Of a stretch of DNA of 64,000 nt, positions 17,610 to 26,117 are shown piece after piece. Both the position numbers and the translations under genes were made by a program. The notes under the pieces were generated by a model, which did no database searches, had not been told where the DNA came from, and worked only from the letters and a program-made list of their open reading frames with translations. The DNA is from Opitutia bacterium (GTDB lineage: Bacteria > Verrucomicrobiota > Verrucomicrobiia > Opitutales > Opitutaceae): contig JACRHT010000017.1 of the NCBI GenBank assembly GCA_016217545.1, positions 62,001-126,000 on the forward strand, given 5' to 3'. Each line of letters opens with the position of its first letter. Position 1 is the stretch's first letter.

Positions 17610-18425
17610 ATGTGGCAAAATCTTAAAGCACAAATTCCGGCGGTCATCCTTACCGCCCTTCTCGTTGGCGGCGCGATTTTCTGGTTCCACCAAAAAACCG
17701 TGCAAGACCTCGCGACCCGGCAGCAGACCGAGATGAACGCGCTGCGCGAACAGACCAACGCCGAACTCAAGGCCTCCGCGGAAGAGACCCGCCGCCACAT
17801 CGAGGCCGTCAACACGCTGCTCAAGGACGCCATCGCGAAGCGCTCCGCCGACATGTTCATGACCGACGAGGAGGTGCAGAAGTTGAATCAAGAGAAGATG
17901 AACAAGCTCGCCGAAGCCATCGCGGCCAAAGTCCTCCCCTACGGCCAGGTTCCGAAAACGCCCGAGGAAGCCGAAAAGATCCAGAACGAGCAGATCGACA
18001 AGGTCGGCGGCCGCCTCGCGGAGCGCATTTCCCCGATCCTCGCCGAGATGTCGAAAGACCAGAACCTCACCCGCGAGTCCATCGCCCAGTATTCGCAGCG
18101 CATCACGAACCAGATCAGCGGCGTCCTCACCGCCGAGATGGCCCGCAACCAGGAGCTCAACAACAACGTGATGACCGCCCAAGCCATCGCGCAGGACTCC
18201 ATGAAGCTCTCCCACGAAATCACCGCGCTCTACCTCAGCAGCTTCAAGGATCAGGGCCTTCTCACCCGCCTCCTCTCGCTGCCGGCCAACGTCGTCCGCG
18301 ACGCCGCCAGCATGAGCATCGTGAACAGCTCCGACCGCAAGAAGATGGAAGAGCGCCTCGTCACCGAGATGAACGCCCTCCAGAAGCGCCTCGACGAGCT
18401 GCAAGCCGCCGTGCCGAAGAAATAA
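17610..18425 (+). CDS. Membrane-anchored coiled-coil protein
   Basis: 271 aa. One N-terminal membrane helix (IPAVILTALLVGGAIFWF) followed by an almost entirely helical, charged extracytoplasmic region rich in E, K, Q and N (for example QQTEMNALREQTNAELKASA; residues 30-100 and 225-268 look like coiled coils). No catalytic motif. Overall shape resembles chemoreceptor-like or envelope-spanning rods, but no family is recognised. Closed by its own terminator at 18451-18480, so probably a single-gene unit. Confidence 0.8.
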   Translation: MWQNLKAQIPAVILTALLVGGAIFWFHQKTVQDLATRQQTEMNALREQTNAELKASAEETRRHIEAVNTLLKDAIAKRSADMFMTDEEVQKLNQEKMNKLAEAIAAKVLPYGQVPKTPEEAEKIQNEQIDKVGGRLAERISPILAEMSKDQNLTRESIAQYSQRITNQISGVLTAEMARNQELNNNVMTAQAIAQDSMKLSHEITALYLSSFKDQGLLTRLLSLPANVVRDAASMSIVNSSDRKKMEERLVTEMNALQKRLDELQAAVPKK

Positions 18426-18450
18426 CCGCACCGCCCGAGATAACTTCCCG

Positions 18451-18480
18451 GCCGCGCAGCGATGCGCGGCCTTTTTATTT
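18451..18480 (+). terminator. Rho-independent terminator
   Basis: Perfect 8-bp stem GCCGCGCA / TGCGCGGC (18451-18458, 18463-18470) with a GCGA tetraloop and CTTTTTATTT tail, 25 bases after the coiled-coil gene. Confidence 0.9.
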
Positions 18481-18630
18481 TCCGAAGCCGAAAGCAACGC
18501 CCGCAGCCGAAGGCGAAAAACAGCCGACCACCCGCAACACACCCGAACTGCACCGCTTCTCCACTCGACCCGCTGCCTCGTCGTCGAGCTTGCCGCCCCG
18601 CCGTCCTCCGTCCTCAGTCTTTCTTCCTCC

Positions 18631-19749
18631 GTGCTGCCCGCACCGTTCCGCCTGCCCCCCGATCACGCCCGCCGCTTCATGCGCCGCGCGCAGCTGCTCG
18701 ACGAGCCGGTCGCCGACGTCGGCACCGCCCTCGCCCATCTCGGCTACGTCCAAATCGACCCGCTCAACATCTGCGGGCGCATGCACGATCTCATCCTGCG
18801 CAATCGCGTCGCTGGCTACCGCGAGGGCGACCTCGTGCAACACCTGCACGGCGACGTGACGGTAAAATCCGCGGCAGCGCGCAACGCCTTCGAACATCAC
18901 CACCCGCAAACCGGCATCCTCGTCGCCTTCGGCCACGAAGCCTGGCCGCACCTCCTCGCCGCCATGCGCAGCCGCACCCACCGCTCCGGCGCCTGGTCGG
19001 GCCGCCTGTCGGCGAAACAAAAAGCTCTCGCCGAAAAGCTCCTCATCGAGATCGCCTCGCGCGGTCCGCTCAGCGCGGAGGACTTCGACGATCACGGCCC
19101 CGCGCGGCAGATTTGGGGTGCCTCGTCGCTCGTGAAAGCGACGCTGCAAAAACTCTTCTTTCACGGCCGCCTCCTCATCGCCAAACGCGGCACCGGCAAC
19201 CGCCGCTACTACGATCTGCCCGAGCGCATCCTCCCGCCCGATATCCTCGCACAATCGGAACCGTCGCGCCGCGCCACCGCCCGCTGGTGCGCCGAACTGA
19301 AACTCCGTCAGCGCCGCCTCTGCACCCTCAAACGCGACGAACTTCCCCTCGTCGCCGAACTCGTTCAACCCATCGCCGTCGAAGGCTGCCCCCCGCTCTT
19401 CTGCCTTCGCAGCGACCTCCCGCTGCTCGAGCTCTCAACGCTCAGCCCTCAACTCTCAACTCCTCCCCTCCACCTCCTCGCCCCCCTCGACCCGCTGATC
19501 TACGACCGCCGCGTCACGGCGGCGCTCTGGAACTTCGACTACACGTGGGAAGCCTACACGCCGCCCGCCAAACGCGTGCGCGGCCACTACTCGCTTCCGA
19601 TTCTCGCCGGCCTCGAACTCGTCGGCCACGTCGATCCGAAAGCCGACCGCGCCGCCGGCCGCCTCCGCGTCGAAGCCCGTTCCGTCAAACGCGGCCACCA
19701 ATCCGCCGACGCCGTCCGCGCCCTCGCCCGCTGGCTCGGGTTAAAATAA
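18631..19749 (+). CDS. YcaQ/AlkX-like winged-helix DNA glycosylase family protein
   Basis: 372 aa from a GTG. Matches the HTH_42 family (E. coli YcaQ/AlkX; Streptomyces AZL), glycosylases that unhook interstrand crosslinks. The catalytic QxD motif is present at residues 41-43 (GYVQIDPLNICGRMHDLILR), and the late segment HLLAPLDPLIYDRRVTAALW and HYSLPILAGLELVGHVDPK are typical. Just before the APLDPL block it carries an in-frame repetitive insertion (ELSTLSPQLSTPP, residues about 267-280) encoded by CTCAACTCT-type words. Upstream bases 18596-18630 (GTCCTCCGTCCTCAGTC) have the same repetitive look, so the exact start is uncertain. Confidence 0.82.
   Translation: MLPAPFRLPPDHARRFMRRAQLLDEPVADVGTALAHLGYVQIDPLNICGRMHDLILRNRVAGYREGDLVQHLHGDVTVKSAAARNAFEHHHPQTGILVAFGHEAWPHLLAAMRSRTHRSGAWSGRLSAKQKALAEKLLIEIASRGPLSAEDFDDHGPARQIWGASSLVKATLQKLFFHGRLLIAKRGTGNRRYYDLPERILPPDILAQSEPSRRATARWCAELKLRQRRLCTLKRDELPLVAELVQPIAVEGCPPLFCLRSDLPLLELSTLSPQLSTPPLHLLAPLDPLIYDRRVTAALWNFDYTWEAYTPPAKRVRGHYSLPILAGLELVGHVDPKADRAAGRLRVEARSVKRGHQSADAVRALARWLGLK
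19429..19466 (+). repeat. In-frame CTCAACTCT word repeat inside the YcaQ-like gene
   Basis: GAGCTCTCAACGCTCAGCCC followed by TCAACTCTCAACTCCTCCCC: a degenerate tandem of 9-10 base words. It is translated in frame as ELSTLSPQLSTPP between two conserved blocks, so it behaves as a tolerated linker insertion. Confidence 0.7.
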
Positions 19750-19816
19750 AAACTCGCCGGCATTTTCGCCTCCACGCTTGATTGCCGCACGGGCCGTCAC
19801 GCACTCTGGACAGTTT

Positions 19817-21646
19817 GTGGACGACCTCCTGCTCACGCTCAAAACCACGTTCGGCTACGGCGCCTTCCGGCCGTTGCAGCGCGAGATCATCGAGACCTCC
19901 CTCGCAGGGAAGGACGTCTTCGCTCTCCTCCCCACCGGCGGCGGCAAATCGCTCTGCTTCCAACTCCCCGCGCTCCACCGCTCCGGCCTGACCGTCGTCG
20001 TCTCGCCGCTCATCGCCCTGATGAAGGATCAGGTCGACCAGCTCCAGGCCGCCGGCGTCGCCGCCACATTTCTCAATTCTACTCTTTCCGCCGACGAAGC
20101 GAGATCGCGCCTCCGCGGCCTGCACAAAGGCGAGTGGCGCCTGCTCTACGTCGCGCCCGAGCGGCTGATGCTCGACGAGTGGAAGGAGAACCTCTCCAAC
20201 TGGAACATCACCGCCCTCGCCATCGACGAGGCGCACTGCGTCTCCGAGTGGGGCCACGATTTTCGCCCCGAATACCGCCAGCTCGCCCGCCTCCGCAAAC
20301 TCCTGCCCGAGGTGCCCGTCATGGCGCTCACCGCCACCGCGACCGAGCGCGTGCGCGAGGACATCGTCAAACACCTCCAGCTGCGCGACCCCGCCGTCTT
20401 CGTCGCCAGCTTCAACCGCCCGAACCTCACCTACCGCGTCCTCGCGAAGGACCAGCCGCTGAAGCAAATCATCGACTTCGTCCGCAAGCGCGAAGACGAG
20501 AGCGGCATCATCTACTGCGCCACGCGCGCCACGACCGAGCGCGTCGCCGAGGCGCTCGCTGGCCGCGGCTTCTCCGCCCGCGCCTATCACGCCGGGCTCG
20601 ACGCCGAGGAGCGGTCGCGCAACCAGGAACTCTTCCTCCGCGACGAGTGCCGCATCATCTGCGCCACGATCGCCTTCGGCATGGGCATCAACAAGCCCAA
20701 CGTCCGCTGGGTCATCCACCACGACCTCCCGAAAAATATCGAGGGCTACTACCAGGAAACCGGCCGCGCCGGCCGCGACAGCCTGCCGAGCGATTGCCTC
20801 CTGCTCTTCTCCGGCGGGGACGCCGCGAAGCAGACGCACTTCATCGACGAGATGACCGATGAGCACGAGAAGACCGTCGCACGCAATCAGCTCCGCCTGA
20901 TGATGCACTACGCCGAGAGCGCCGGCTGCCGCCGCAGCGAGCTGCTCGCTTACTTCGGTGAGAAGTTTCCCGTCAACGAATGCGGCGCGTGCGACAACTG
21001 CCTCGAGCCGCGCGAAACCTACGACGGCACCGTCGTGGCGCAGAAATTCCTCTCCTGCATCTACCGCATCCGCCAAACCGGCCGCTTCGGCGTCGGGATG
21101 AATCACCTCATCGAAGTCCTCACCGGTGCCGAAACCGAGAAGGTCCTGCGCTGGAATCACGACAAGCTCACGACCTACGGCATCGGCAAGGAACTCGCCC
21201 GCCCCGCGTGGGCCGCCGTCGGCCGCGAACTCATGCGCCTCGGCTACGTCGCCCAGGCCGAGGGTGAGTTTCCCATTCTCGAACTCACCGAGGACGGCAT
21301 GAACGTCCTTCGCTCGCGCGAAAAGATCACCCTCACCAAACCGCTCTCGCTGCCGAAAGCGAAACGCATCACGCGCCGCGAGGGCGAGATCGAGTGCGAC
21401 GAGATCCTCTTCGCCCGCCTGCGCGAGCTGCGCAAGAAACTCGCCGACGAGCGCGGCGTTCCGGCCTACGTCGTCTTCGGCGATGCGACGCTTCGCCAGC
21501 TCGCTCGCGAATACCCGATCGATGTCGACCAACTCGACGGCATCACCGGCATCGGCGAGAAGAAGCGCGCCGAATACGGCCCCACCTTCGTCGCCGCCAT
21601 CGCGAAATTCCTCGATACGAACCCGCGGGTGCAGTTCGCCAGCTGA
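19817..21646 (+). CDS. recQ: ATP-dependent DNA helicase RecQ
   Basis: 609 aa, usual for RecQ. Walker A LLPTGGGKSLCFQLPA, Walker B with the aromatic loop IDEAHCVSEWGHDFRPEY, motif VI QETGRAGRDSLPSD, the RecQ zinc cluster (CGACDNCLEP with upstream CR and following residues), winged helix, and a C-terminal HRDC domain (RLRELRKKLADERGVPAYVV). 3'-5' helicase acting in recombinational repair and fork restart. GTG at 19817 gives the normal N-terminus (DDLLLTLKTTFGYGAFRPLQ); a TTG at 19778 would add 13 residues. Confidence 0.96.
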   Translation: MDDLLLTLKTTFGYGAFRPLQREIIETSLAGKDVFALLPTGGGKSLCFQLPALHRSGLTVVVSPLIALMKDQVDQLQAAGVAATFLNSTLSADEARSRLRGLHKGEWRLLYVAPERLMLDEWKENLSNWNITALAIDEAHCVSEWGHDFRPEYRQLARLRKLLPEVPVMALTATATERVREDIVKHLQLRDPAVFVASFNRPNLTYRVLAKDQPLKQIIDFVRKREDESGIIYCATRATTERVAEALAGRGFSARAYHAGLDAEERSRNQELFLRDECRIICATIAFGMGINKPNVRWVIHHDLPKNIEGYYQETGRAGRDSLPSDCLLLFSGGDAAKQTHFIDEMTDEHEKTVARNQLRLMMHYAESAGCRRSELLAYFGEKFPVNECGACDNCLEPRETYDGTVVAQKFLSCIYRIRQTGRFGVGMNHLIEVLTGAETEKVLRWNHDKLTTYGIGKELARPAWAAVGRELMRLGYVAQAEGEFPILELTEDGMNVLRSREKITLTKPLSLPKAKRITRREGEIECDEILFARLRELRKKLADERGVPAYVVFGDATLRQLAREYPIDVDQLDGITGIGEKKRAEYGPTFVAAIAKFLDTNPRVQFAS

Positions 21647-21658
21647 GCGCGGCCCCCG

Positions 21659-21733
21659 TCAGCTGCCGCCGTCGGCTTGGTCGGTCGCGACGAGCACCAT
21701 CAGAGCCGCAAGGACGATGACGGCGGCAATCAT
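21659..21733 (-). CDS. 24-aa membrane microprotein ending the PadR-PspC operon
   Basis: The peptide MIAAVIVLAALMVLVATDQA plus DGGS is a single hydrophobic helix with a short polar tail. Its ATG overlaps the TGA of the 68-residue gene in an ATGA, repeating the 4-base coupling used one gene earlier, which is the main argument that it is translated. Convergent with recQ, 12 bases from its stop. Too short for homology; function unknown. Confidence 0.45.
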   Translation of the reverse strand: MIAAVIVLAALMVLVATDQADGGS

Positions 21734-21936
21734 GTCGCACCAGGCTCCGCCGTAACAGCCAACTCGGCTTCGATTTCGGCCACGCGCGCCGCGATCGCGT
21801 TCACCACATCCGCCGCGTCGATCCGCCCGCGCCGCTCCAGCGCGAACGCCAGGTCGGCCAACTCGCTGCGGAAGCGCTGCAGCCGGCCCGTTGCGACCGG
21901 AGCGACGCCTGATTCGTTCTGCGCGGCGGTTTTCAC
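21730..21936 (-). CDS. 68-aa helical protein of the PadR-PspC operon
   Basis: Starts at a GTG that overlaps the pspC-like stop (GTGA at 21933-21936). The sequence (VKTAAQNESGVAPVATGRLQ, then RFRSELADLAFALERRGRID) is soluble and mostly helical, ending EIEAELAVTAEPGAT. The ELADLAFALERRGR...DAADVVNAI part resembles a small coiled-coil or helical hairpin. No family recognised. Coupled both to the PspC-domain gene before it and to the 24-residue gene after it. Confidence 0.6.
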   Translation of the reverse strand: MKTAAQNESGVAPVATGRLQRFRSELADLAFALERRGRIDAADVVNAIAARVAEIEAELAVTAEPGAT

Positions 21937-23108
21937 CAGCTGCTCCACCACTCCCGAATGCTGTGCGCCGCATCCCGCGCGACGCCCGGCAGGTTGTGCA
22001 CCGCGTCCTGCGCCATCGGCAGGTGCTTCACCGCGAGCCAGAGCATCACCGCCACCACGGCGAGCCACACGACCCAGTCGACCGCCATCGCCGCCGACCA
22101 CGCCCACGGCGGCCCGGAAAACGCTCCGTGATAGAACGCACGCCGCGCCGCCTTCAGCGGCCACGACACCATGCCGTAAGCGAACAGCATCAGCAGCAGC
22201 GCCACCCACACCGGAAGATTCGCCGGCAACGCCGCTCCGAGCAGCGTCCCCGTCGCCAGCAGCGTGATCACCGCGCAAACCATCAGCACCGCCAGCATGC
22301 CGTGCATCACGGAAATGAAGGGGAGCGCAAAAGTCGGCGTCGGCGGCACGGCGCCACCTTCGCTGAAACAAGCGGAACGTCCCCAAGCCCCCGCGCGCAT
22401 CTCGCGCCGGAACGACCGGCGCCATCCGCGCATTTCCTCGCGAAACCGCCGCTTCCACTCGCGCCGCGCGTGGTGGTCATGGAAGTCGCGCATCGCGCCG
22501 TAGTAGCCGGCACGCGCCCGCTTGATGAACTCCTGCGCCGTGAACGGCTCGCCGGCCGACGCCGCCTTCTCCTCCGGCGACTTGGCCACCGGCACCACGA
22601 TCACGAGCAGCAAATACACCAGCGCTCCCGCGCCCCACGCGAGCGTCAGCAGCACGAACGCCACGCGCACGATCGTCGGGTCGACGCCGAAATAGGCGCC
22701 CAGCCCGTTGCAGACGCCCGAAACCATCGCGCCGTCGTAGATGCGATAAAGCCGCTTCACCGGGCCGGCCCCGGCCGCTCCCGCCGCGCGGGGCTCGTCG
22801 CACTCGCTCTTTGGCTCGTTGCGCGCGGCGCCGCCGGGCGCGTGGGCCGACGAGTCGTCCTCGATCGGCCCCATCTCGGCGAGCACCGCCGCCACCTCCT
22901 GCGCCGTCACGACATTCTTGTGCGCGTTGAGGCGCCCGCGGAACTTCTCGCCGATTGACGCCTCGATGTCAGAGAGAATTTCTCCTCGGTCCGGATTGTT
23001 CTGGAGCCGCGCTCCCGCGGCCTCGAGATAGGCGCGCAACGCATCGTAGCCGGTTTCTTCCAGCTGGTAGGCCGTGCCGCCGAGATTGATCGTGATCACC
23101 TTGTTCAT
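21933..23108 (-). CDS. PspC-domain membrane protein
   Basis: 391 aa. Residues 1-90 are the N-terminal module often found ahead of PspC (MNKVITINLGGTAYQLEETG, then GEILSDIEASIGEKF). The PspC domain follows at about 116-180 (LYRIYDGAMVSGVCNGLGAY), with the helix AFVLLTLAWGAGALVYLLLV. A basic cytoplasmic stretch (EWKRRFREEMRGWRRSFRRE) comes next, then three or four more membrane helices. Known PspC proteins sense or relieve membrane stress; here the partner is a PadR repressor 22 bases upstream rather than PspF. Confidence 0.88.
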   Translation of the reverse strand: MNKVITINLGGTAYQLEETGYDALRAYLEAAGARLQNNPDRGEILSDIEASIGEKFRGRLNAHKNVVTAQEVAAVLAEMGPIEDDSSAHAPGGAARNEPKSECDEPRAAGAAGAGPVKRLYRIYDGAMVSGVCNGLGAYFGVDPTIVRVAFVLLTLAWGAGALVYLLLVIVVPVAKSPEEKAASAGEPFTAQEFIKRARAGYYGAMRDFHDHHARREWKRRFREEMRGWRRSFRREMRAGAWGRSACFSEGGAVPPTPTFALPFISVMHGMLAVLMVCAVITLLATGTLLGAALPANLPVWVALLLMLFAYGMVSWPLKAARRAFYHGAFSGPPWAWSAAMAVDWVVWLAVVAVMLWLAVKHLPMAQDAVHNLPGVARDAAHSIREWWSSW

Positions 23109-23130
23109 GGAAGGAAGGCCCGCAGGCCGT

Positions 23131-23457
23131 TCATTTTTGCCCGAGATTCTTCACCGTGCCGCTGATCTTGCCCCAGTAGTCGAGCGTCTCGCGGAGCTGC
23201 TCCCGGCCCTTGGCCGTCAGCTCGTAATACTTCCGCGGCGGTCCCGCCTCCGACTCCTGCCACTCGTAATCGAGCAGCCCCTCGCGCCGCATCTTGCTCA
23301 GCAGCGGATACAGCGTGCCTTCCTGCGTCGCGAAATCCGTCTTGGCCAGCTGCGCGAGGATATCCGCCGCGTAGACCTTCTCAGCCGCGATGATCTTCAA
23401 CACCAGGAACTCGAGGAGTCCTTTGCGGATCGCGGTGAATTTTTCGTCGATGGCCAT
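23131..23457 (-). CDS. PadR-family transcriptional regulator
   Basis: 108 aa, the small subfamily with one winged helix and a short dimerisation helix. KGLLEFLVLKIIAAEKVYAA, TQEGTLYPLLSKMRREGLLD and GPPRKYYELTAKGREQL are the canonical PadR motifs. First gene of an operon with the PspC-domain protein and two tiny genes. A perfect inverted repeat 17 bases upstream of the start (23474-23499) is a probable autoregulatory operator. Confidence 0.95.
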   Translation of the reverse strand: MAIDEKFTAIRKGLLEFLVLKIIAAEKVYAADILAQLAKTDFATQEGTLYPLLSKMRREGLLDYEWQESEAGPPRKYYELTAKGREQLRETLDYWGKISGTVKNLGQK

Positions 23458-23473
23458 GATTTCGGGATGAGCA

Positions 23474-23499
23474 AGCTACCTTGTCTCGTCAAGGTAGCT
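23474..23499 (-). promoter_or_regulatory. Palindromic operator upstream of padR
   Basis: AGCTACCTTG-TCTCGT-CAAGGTAGCT: perfect 10-bp arms with a 6-base spacer, ending 17 bases before the padR ATG. The position over the leader or promoter and the perfect symmetry suit binding by a PadR dimer. Identity of the binder is inferred from adjacency. Confidence 0.75.
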
Positions 23500-23568
23500 G
23501 GGACAGACACGTGCACAAGCGAAAAAATTTCGTCGCCTCAATTCCGCAGGAACTCCGGCCGCGCGAAC

Positions 23569-24426
23569 TCAGAACGGCATGAGCCCGCCGCCGCCGCCGA
23601 AAAGCGTGCGCAACACGAACACCGATAGGAACGAACCCACCACGATCGAAAACGTCTTGGATGTCATCGTGATCGTGACCGCCTGCGCGAGCGATTGGTT
23701 GTAACTCACCTTGCGCAGCACGACGACGAGGATGATCGCGGCCGTCGCTTCGTCCGCATACATCGTCGTCCCCATTCCGAGCGCCCACAGCGCAATCGCC
23801 CCCACCGCCGCCCGCGTCACCGTGTCCGCCAGGGCAGCCATCGCCAGGCCGAACCACGAAATCTCCACGCCCCAATACTTCGCCGTGAGCTTCAACGCCG
23901 CGAGCATCAGCAACGCCTTGACGAGCAGCTCGACGATGAACGTCAGCCACCGCGGTGGCCCGCGGTCGTAGTCGTGCGCCGGCTTCGGCGGATTTTCGAG
24001 TTCCTCGATCTGCTTCTCCATCTTCGCCCGCGCGGCCACGTCCGCCTCGATCATCTGCTGCTCCACGCTTTTCTCCTTCGCAGTCGAGACGGGCGATGCG
24101 GCCGCCGGGAGCGGCTTCGATTTCGCGCCGTCCGCAGCCGCCGCCTTCGCCGCCTCGACCGGAGATGTGGGCAACGGGGAGTCAGCGATTGGCGCCGCAA
24201 CCGGTTCTTCCGTCACCGGCAATCCTTGCACGATGGCGACCTTGCCGCCGTCCAACTCGATCCGCCCGGCCTTGTAGATCAGCACCTCGCGCGTTCCGCG
24301 CTTCAGGTCGGACGCCGGCTTGCCGAGTTCCTTGATGACGTCCTCGCGTGACTGCCCGTAGTGGACGGCCGACGCCGGCGCCACTGCCAGCAGCAAGCAT
24401 GCGACGGCGAGGACGAGGAAGCGCAT
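23569..24426 (-). CDS. Signal-peptide protein with four-helix membrane C-terminus, unknown
   Basis: 285 aa. Signal peptide MRFLVLAVACLLLAVAPASA. Residues 21-60 (VHYGQSREDVIKELGKPASD) look like a SmpA/BamE-type or similar short repeat that begins many envelope proteins. There follows a linker rich in Ala/Pro and a charged helix (QQMIEADVAARAKMEKQIEE), then about four membrane segments from residue 165 (WLTFIVELLVKALLMLAALK) to the end. No family assigned. Lies between the padR operator and the M20 gene, same strand as both. Confidence 0.72.
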   Translation of the reverse strand: MRFLVLAVACLLLAVAPASAVHYGQSREDVIKELGKPASDLKRGTREVLIYKAGRIELDGGKVAIVQGLPVTEEPVAAPIADSPLPTSPVEAAKAAAADGAKSKPLPAAASPVSTAKEKSVEQQMIEADVAARAKMEKQIEELENPPKPAHDYDRGPPRWLTFIVELLVKALLMLAALKLTAKYWGVEISWFGLAMAALADTVTRAAVGAIALWALGMGTTMYADEATAAIILVVVLRKVSYNQSLAQAVTITMTSKTFSIVVGSFLSVFVLRTLFGGGGGLMPF

Positions 24427-24540
24427 GGCTTCTGTGAAACCGCGAGCGGCGGGCACCAGCAACACCATTTCGGTCAACTCGCTGTCAAAACCGCTCCCGC
24501 ACGCGCGACCGGCTTCCGCGTGTCGCGCCCTCACCCTCCG

Positions 24541-26070
24541 TCACTCCAACCGCATCAGCGCCGCGAACGTCGCCATCCCCTCCCAGAGATAGTCGACGCG
24601 CATGTTCTCGTTCTCGGCGTGCTGGTTGTTGTCGTAGTTCGCCACCGGCACCGTGATCACTTTCGCGCCCAGTTCCTGCTCGATGACGATCAGCGGCAAG
24701 CTGCCTCCGCCCGTCGGCAGCTTCACAACCGGCTCCGCGCTGGTCGACTGCACCGCCGCGACGACCTTCTGGGCGATCGGCAAATTCATCAGCGTCCGCT
24801 GCGCGTTGTAGCCACTGCCGACTTCGATGCGCATCAGCTTGGCGTGCGCGAGACGTTCTTCGTCGGTCGCCTCGTGGTCGATGATATGCCAGCCCTGCGC
24901 CTTGATGTGATCGACGACGCGCTGCACCTGCCGCCGCCACTCGTTGCCGAGCACCATGCGCAGATCGAGGGTCACGCGTGCGCTGCTCGGGATGATGTTC
25001 GCCGCGAGCCGCCCGACGTTCGCCGATTGGATGCCGTTGATGTTGAGCGTCGGCAGCTCGAAGCCCTCCAGCAAAGCCCGGCCCGGCACCTCGGGCTGAG
25101 CGAGCCCGAGCTCTTTCAGCAATGCCGCATCGGCAAACGACGCCTCGCGCACCGCCAGCCGCTCCGTCTCGGAAAACTGCACGTAGTCGTCGTAGTATCC
25201 CGGCACGAGCACGCGGCCGCCGTCGTCCTTCATGCTCGCGAGCAACGTCACGAGCCGCTGCGCGGGGTTCGGCGCGAAGTTGCCGTAGTTGCCGCTGTGC
25301 AACGGACGCTTCGGGCCATACGCGATCAGGTCCATGTTCACGTCGCCCCGCACACCGAATTGGACGACCTTGCGGCCCGAAACGTGACGCGGCCCGTCGC
25401 AAATGATCCAAAGATCGCTCGCGAGCTTCGCCTTGTGCTTCCGCAGCAGTTCCGCGAGGTGCACCGAGCCGATTTCCTCCTCGCCCTCGAAGAAAAACTT
25501 CACGTTCACCGTCGGCGCCTGCCCGGTCTGCACGAGCGCATCGTAACCGTTGAGAATCGAAAACACGCCCGCCTTGTCGTCCGCCGCCGCGCGTGCGCTG
25601 ATGCGCCACGTCGGATCGATCGGCTGGCCCGGCTGCCACGCGACGTTCTTGCCGCCACGTTCGACCGGCGCCGTCACGAACACCGGCTTGAACGGCTCCA
25701 AGCCTTCCGCCCACTGCTTCGGGTTCACCGGCTGCCCGTCGTAGTGCGCGTAGTAAATCACCGTCGTCGTCGCGCCCGGCACCTTCACCTCGCCGAACAC
25801 CGCGGGATTCGTCGCGCCCGTCTCGCCCTCGAGCAACTCGGCCGCGATGCCGCGCCGCTTCATCGCCACGACCAGAAACTCAGCGTTGCGGCGCACGTTC
25901 TCGCGATCACCCGAGACGTTGGGCAAGGCGACAAACTCGCGATACTCGGCCATCAGCTCCTGCTGCCGCGCCGCACGGTCGGCGCGAATCGCCTCGATGT
26001 TCGTCGAGGGAGCGGCGGTCAACGCCGCGACGAACGCCAGCGCGAAGGGGTAAACGAGCGTGGGCTTCAT
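24541..26070 (-). CDS. Secreted M20-family metallopeptidase
   Basis: 509 aa with a signal-like N-terminus (MKPTLVYPFALAFVAALTAA). Zinc and catalytic residues visible: YYAHYDGQPVN (first histidine), ARAAADDKAGVFS (bridging aspartate), FFFEGEEEIGSVHL (general base and metal glutamates), and NYDNNQHAENENMR (last histidine). The dimerisation lid is intact. Resembles dipeptidases/aminoacylases of the CNDP type; hydrolyses di- or tripeptides or acyl-amino acids, probably outside the cytoplasm. Divergent from the orphan recognition-domain gene. Confidence 0.92.
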   Translation of the reverse strand: MKPTLVYPFALAFVAALTAAPSTNIEAIRADRAARQQELMAEYREFVALPNVSGDRENVRRNAEFLVVAMKRRGIAAELLEGETGATNPAVFGEVKVPGATTTVIYYAHYDGQPVNPKQWAEGLEPFKPVFVTAPVERGGKNVAWQPGQPIDPTWRISARAAADDKAGVFSILNGYDALVQTGQAPTVNVKFFFEGEEEIGSVHLAELLRKHKAKLASDLWIICDGPRHVSGRKVVQFGVRGDVNMDLIAYGPKRPLHSGNYGNFAPNPAQRLVTLLASMKDDGGRVLVPGYYDDYVQFSETERLAVREASFADAALLKELGLAQPEVPGRALLEGFELPTLNINGIQSANVGRLAANIIPSSARVTLDLRMVLGNEWRRQVQRVVDHIKAQGWHIIDHEATDEERLAHAKLMRIEVGSGYNAQRTLMNLPIAQKVVAAVQSTSAEPVVKLPTGGGSLPLIVIEQELGAKVITVPVANYDNNQHAENENMRVDYLWEGMATFAALMRLE

Positions 26071-26117
26071 GCGATTGCACGCTTGGCGGCCCGCGCGCCT
26101 TCGGCAACGGATAACTC

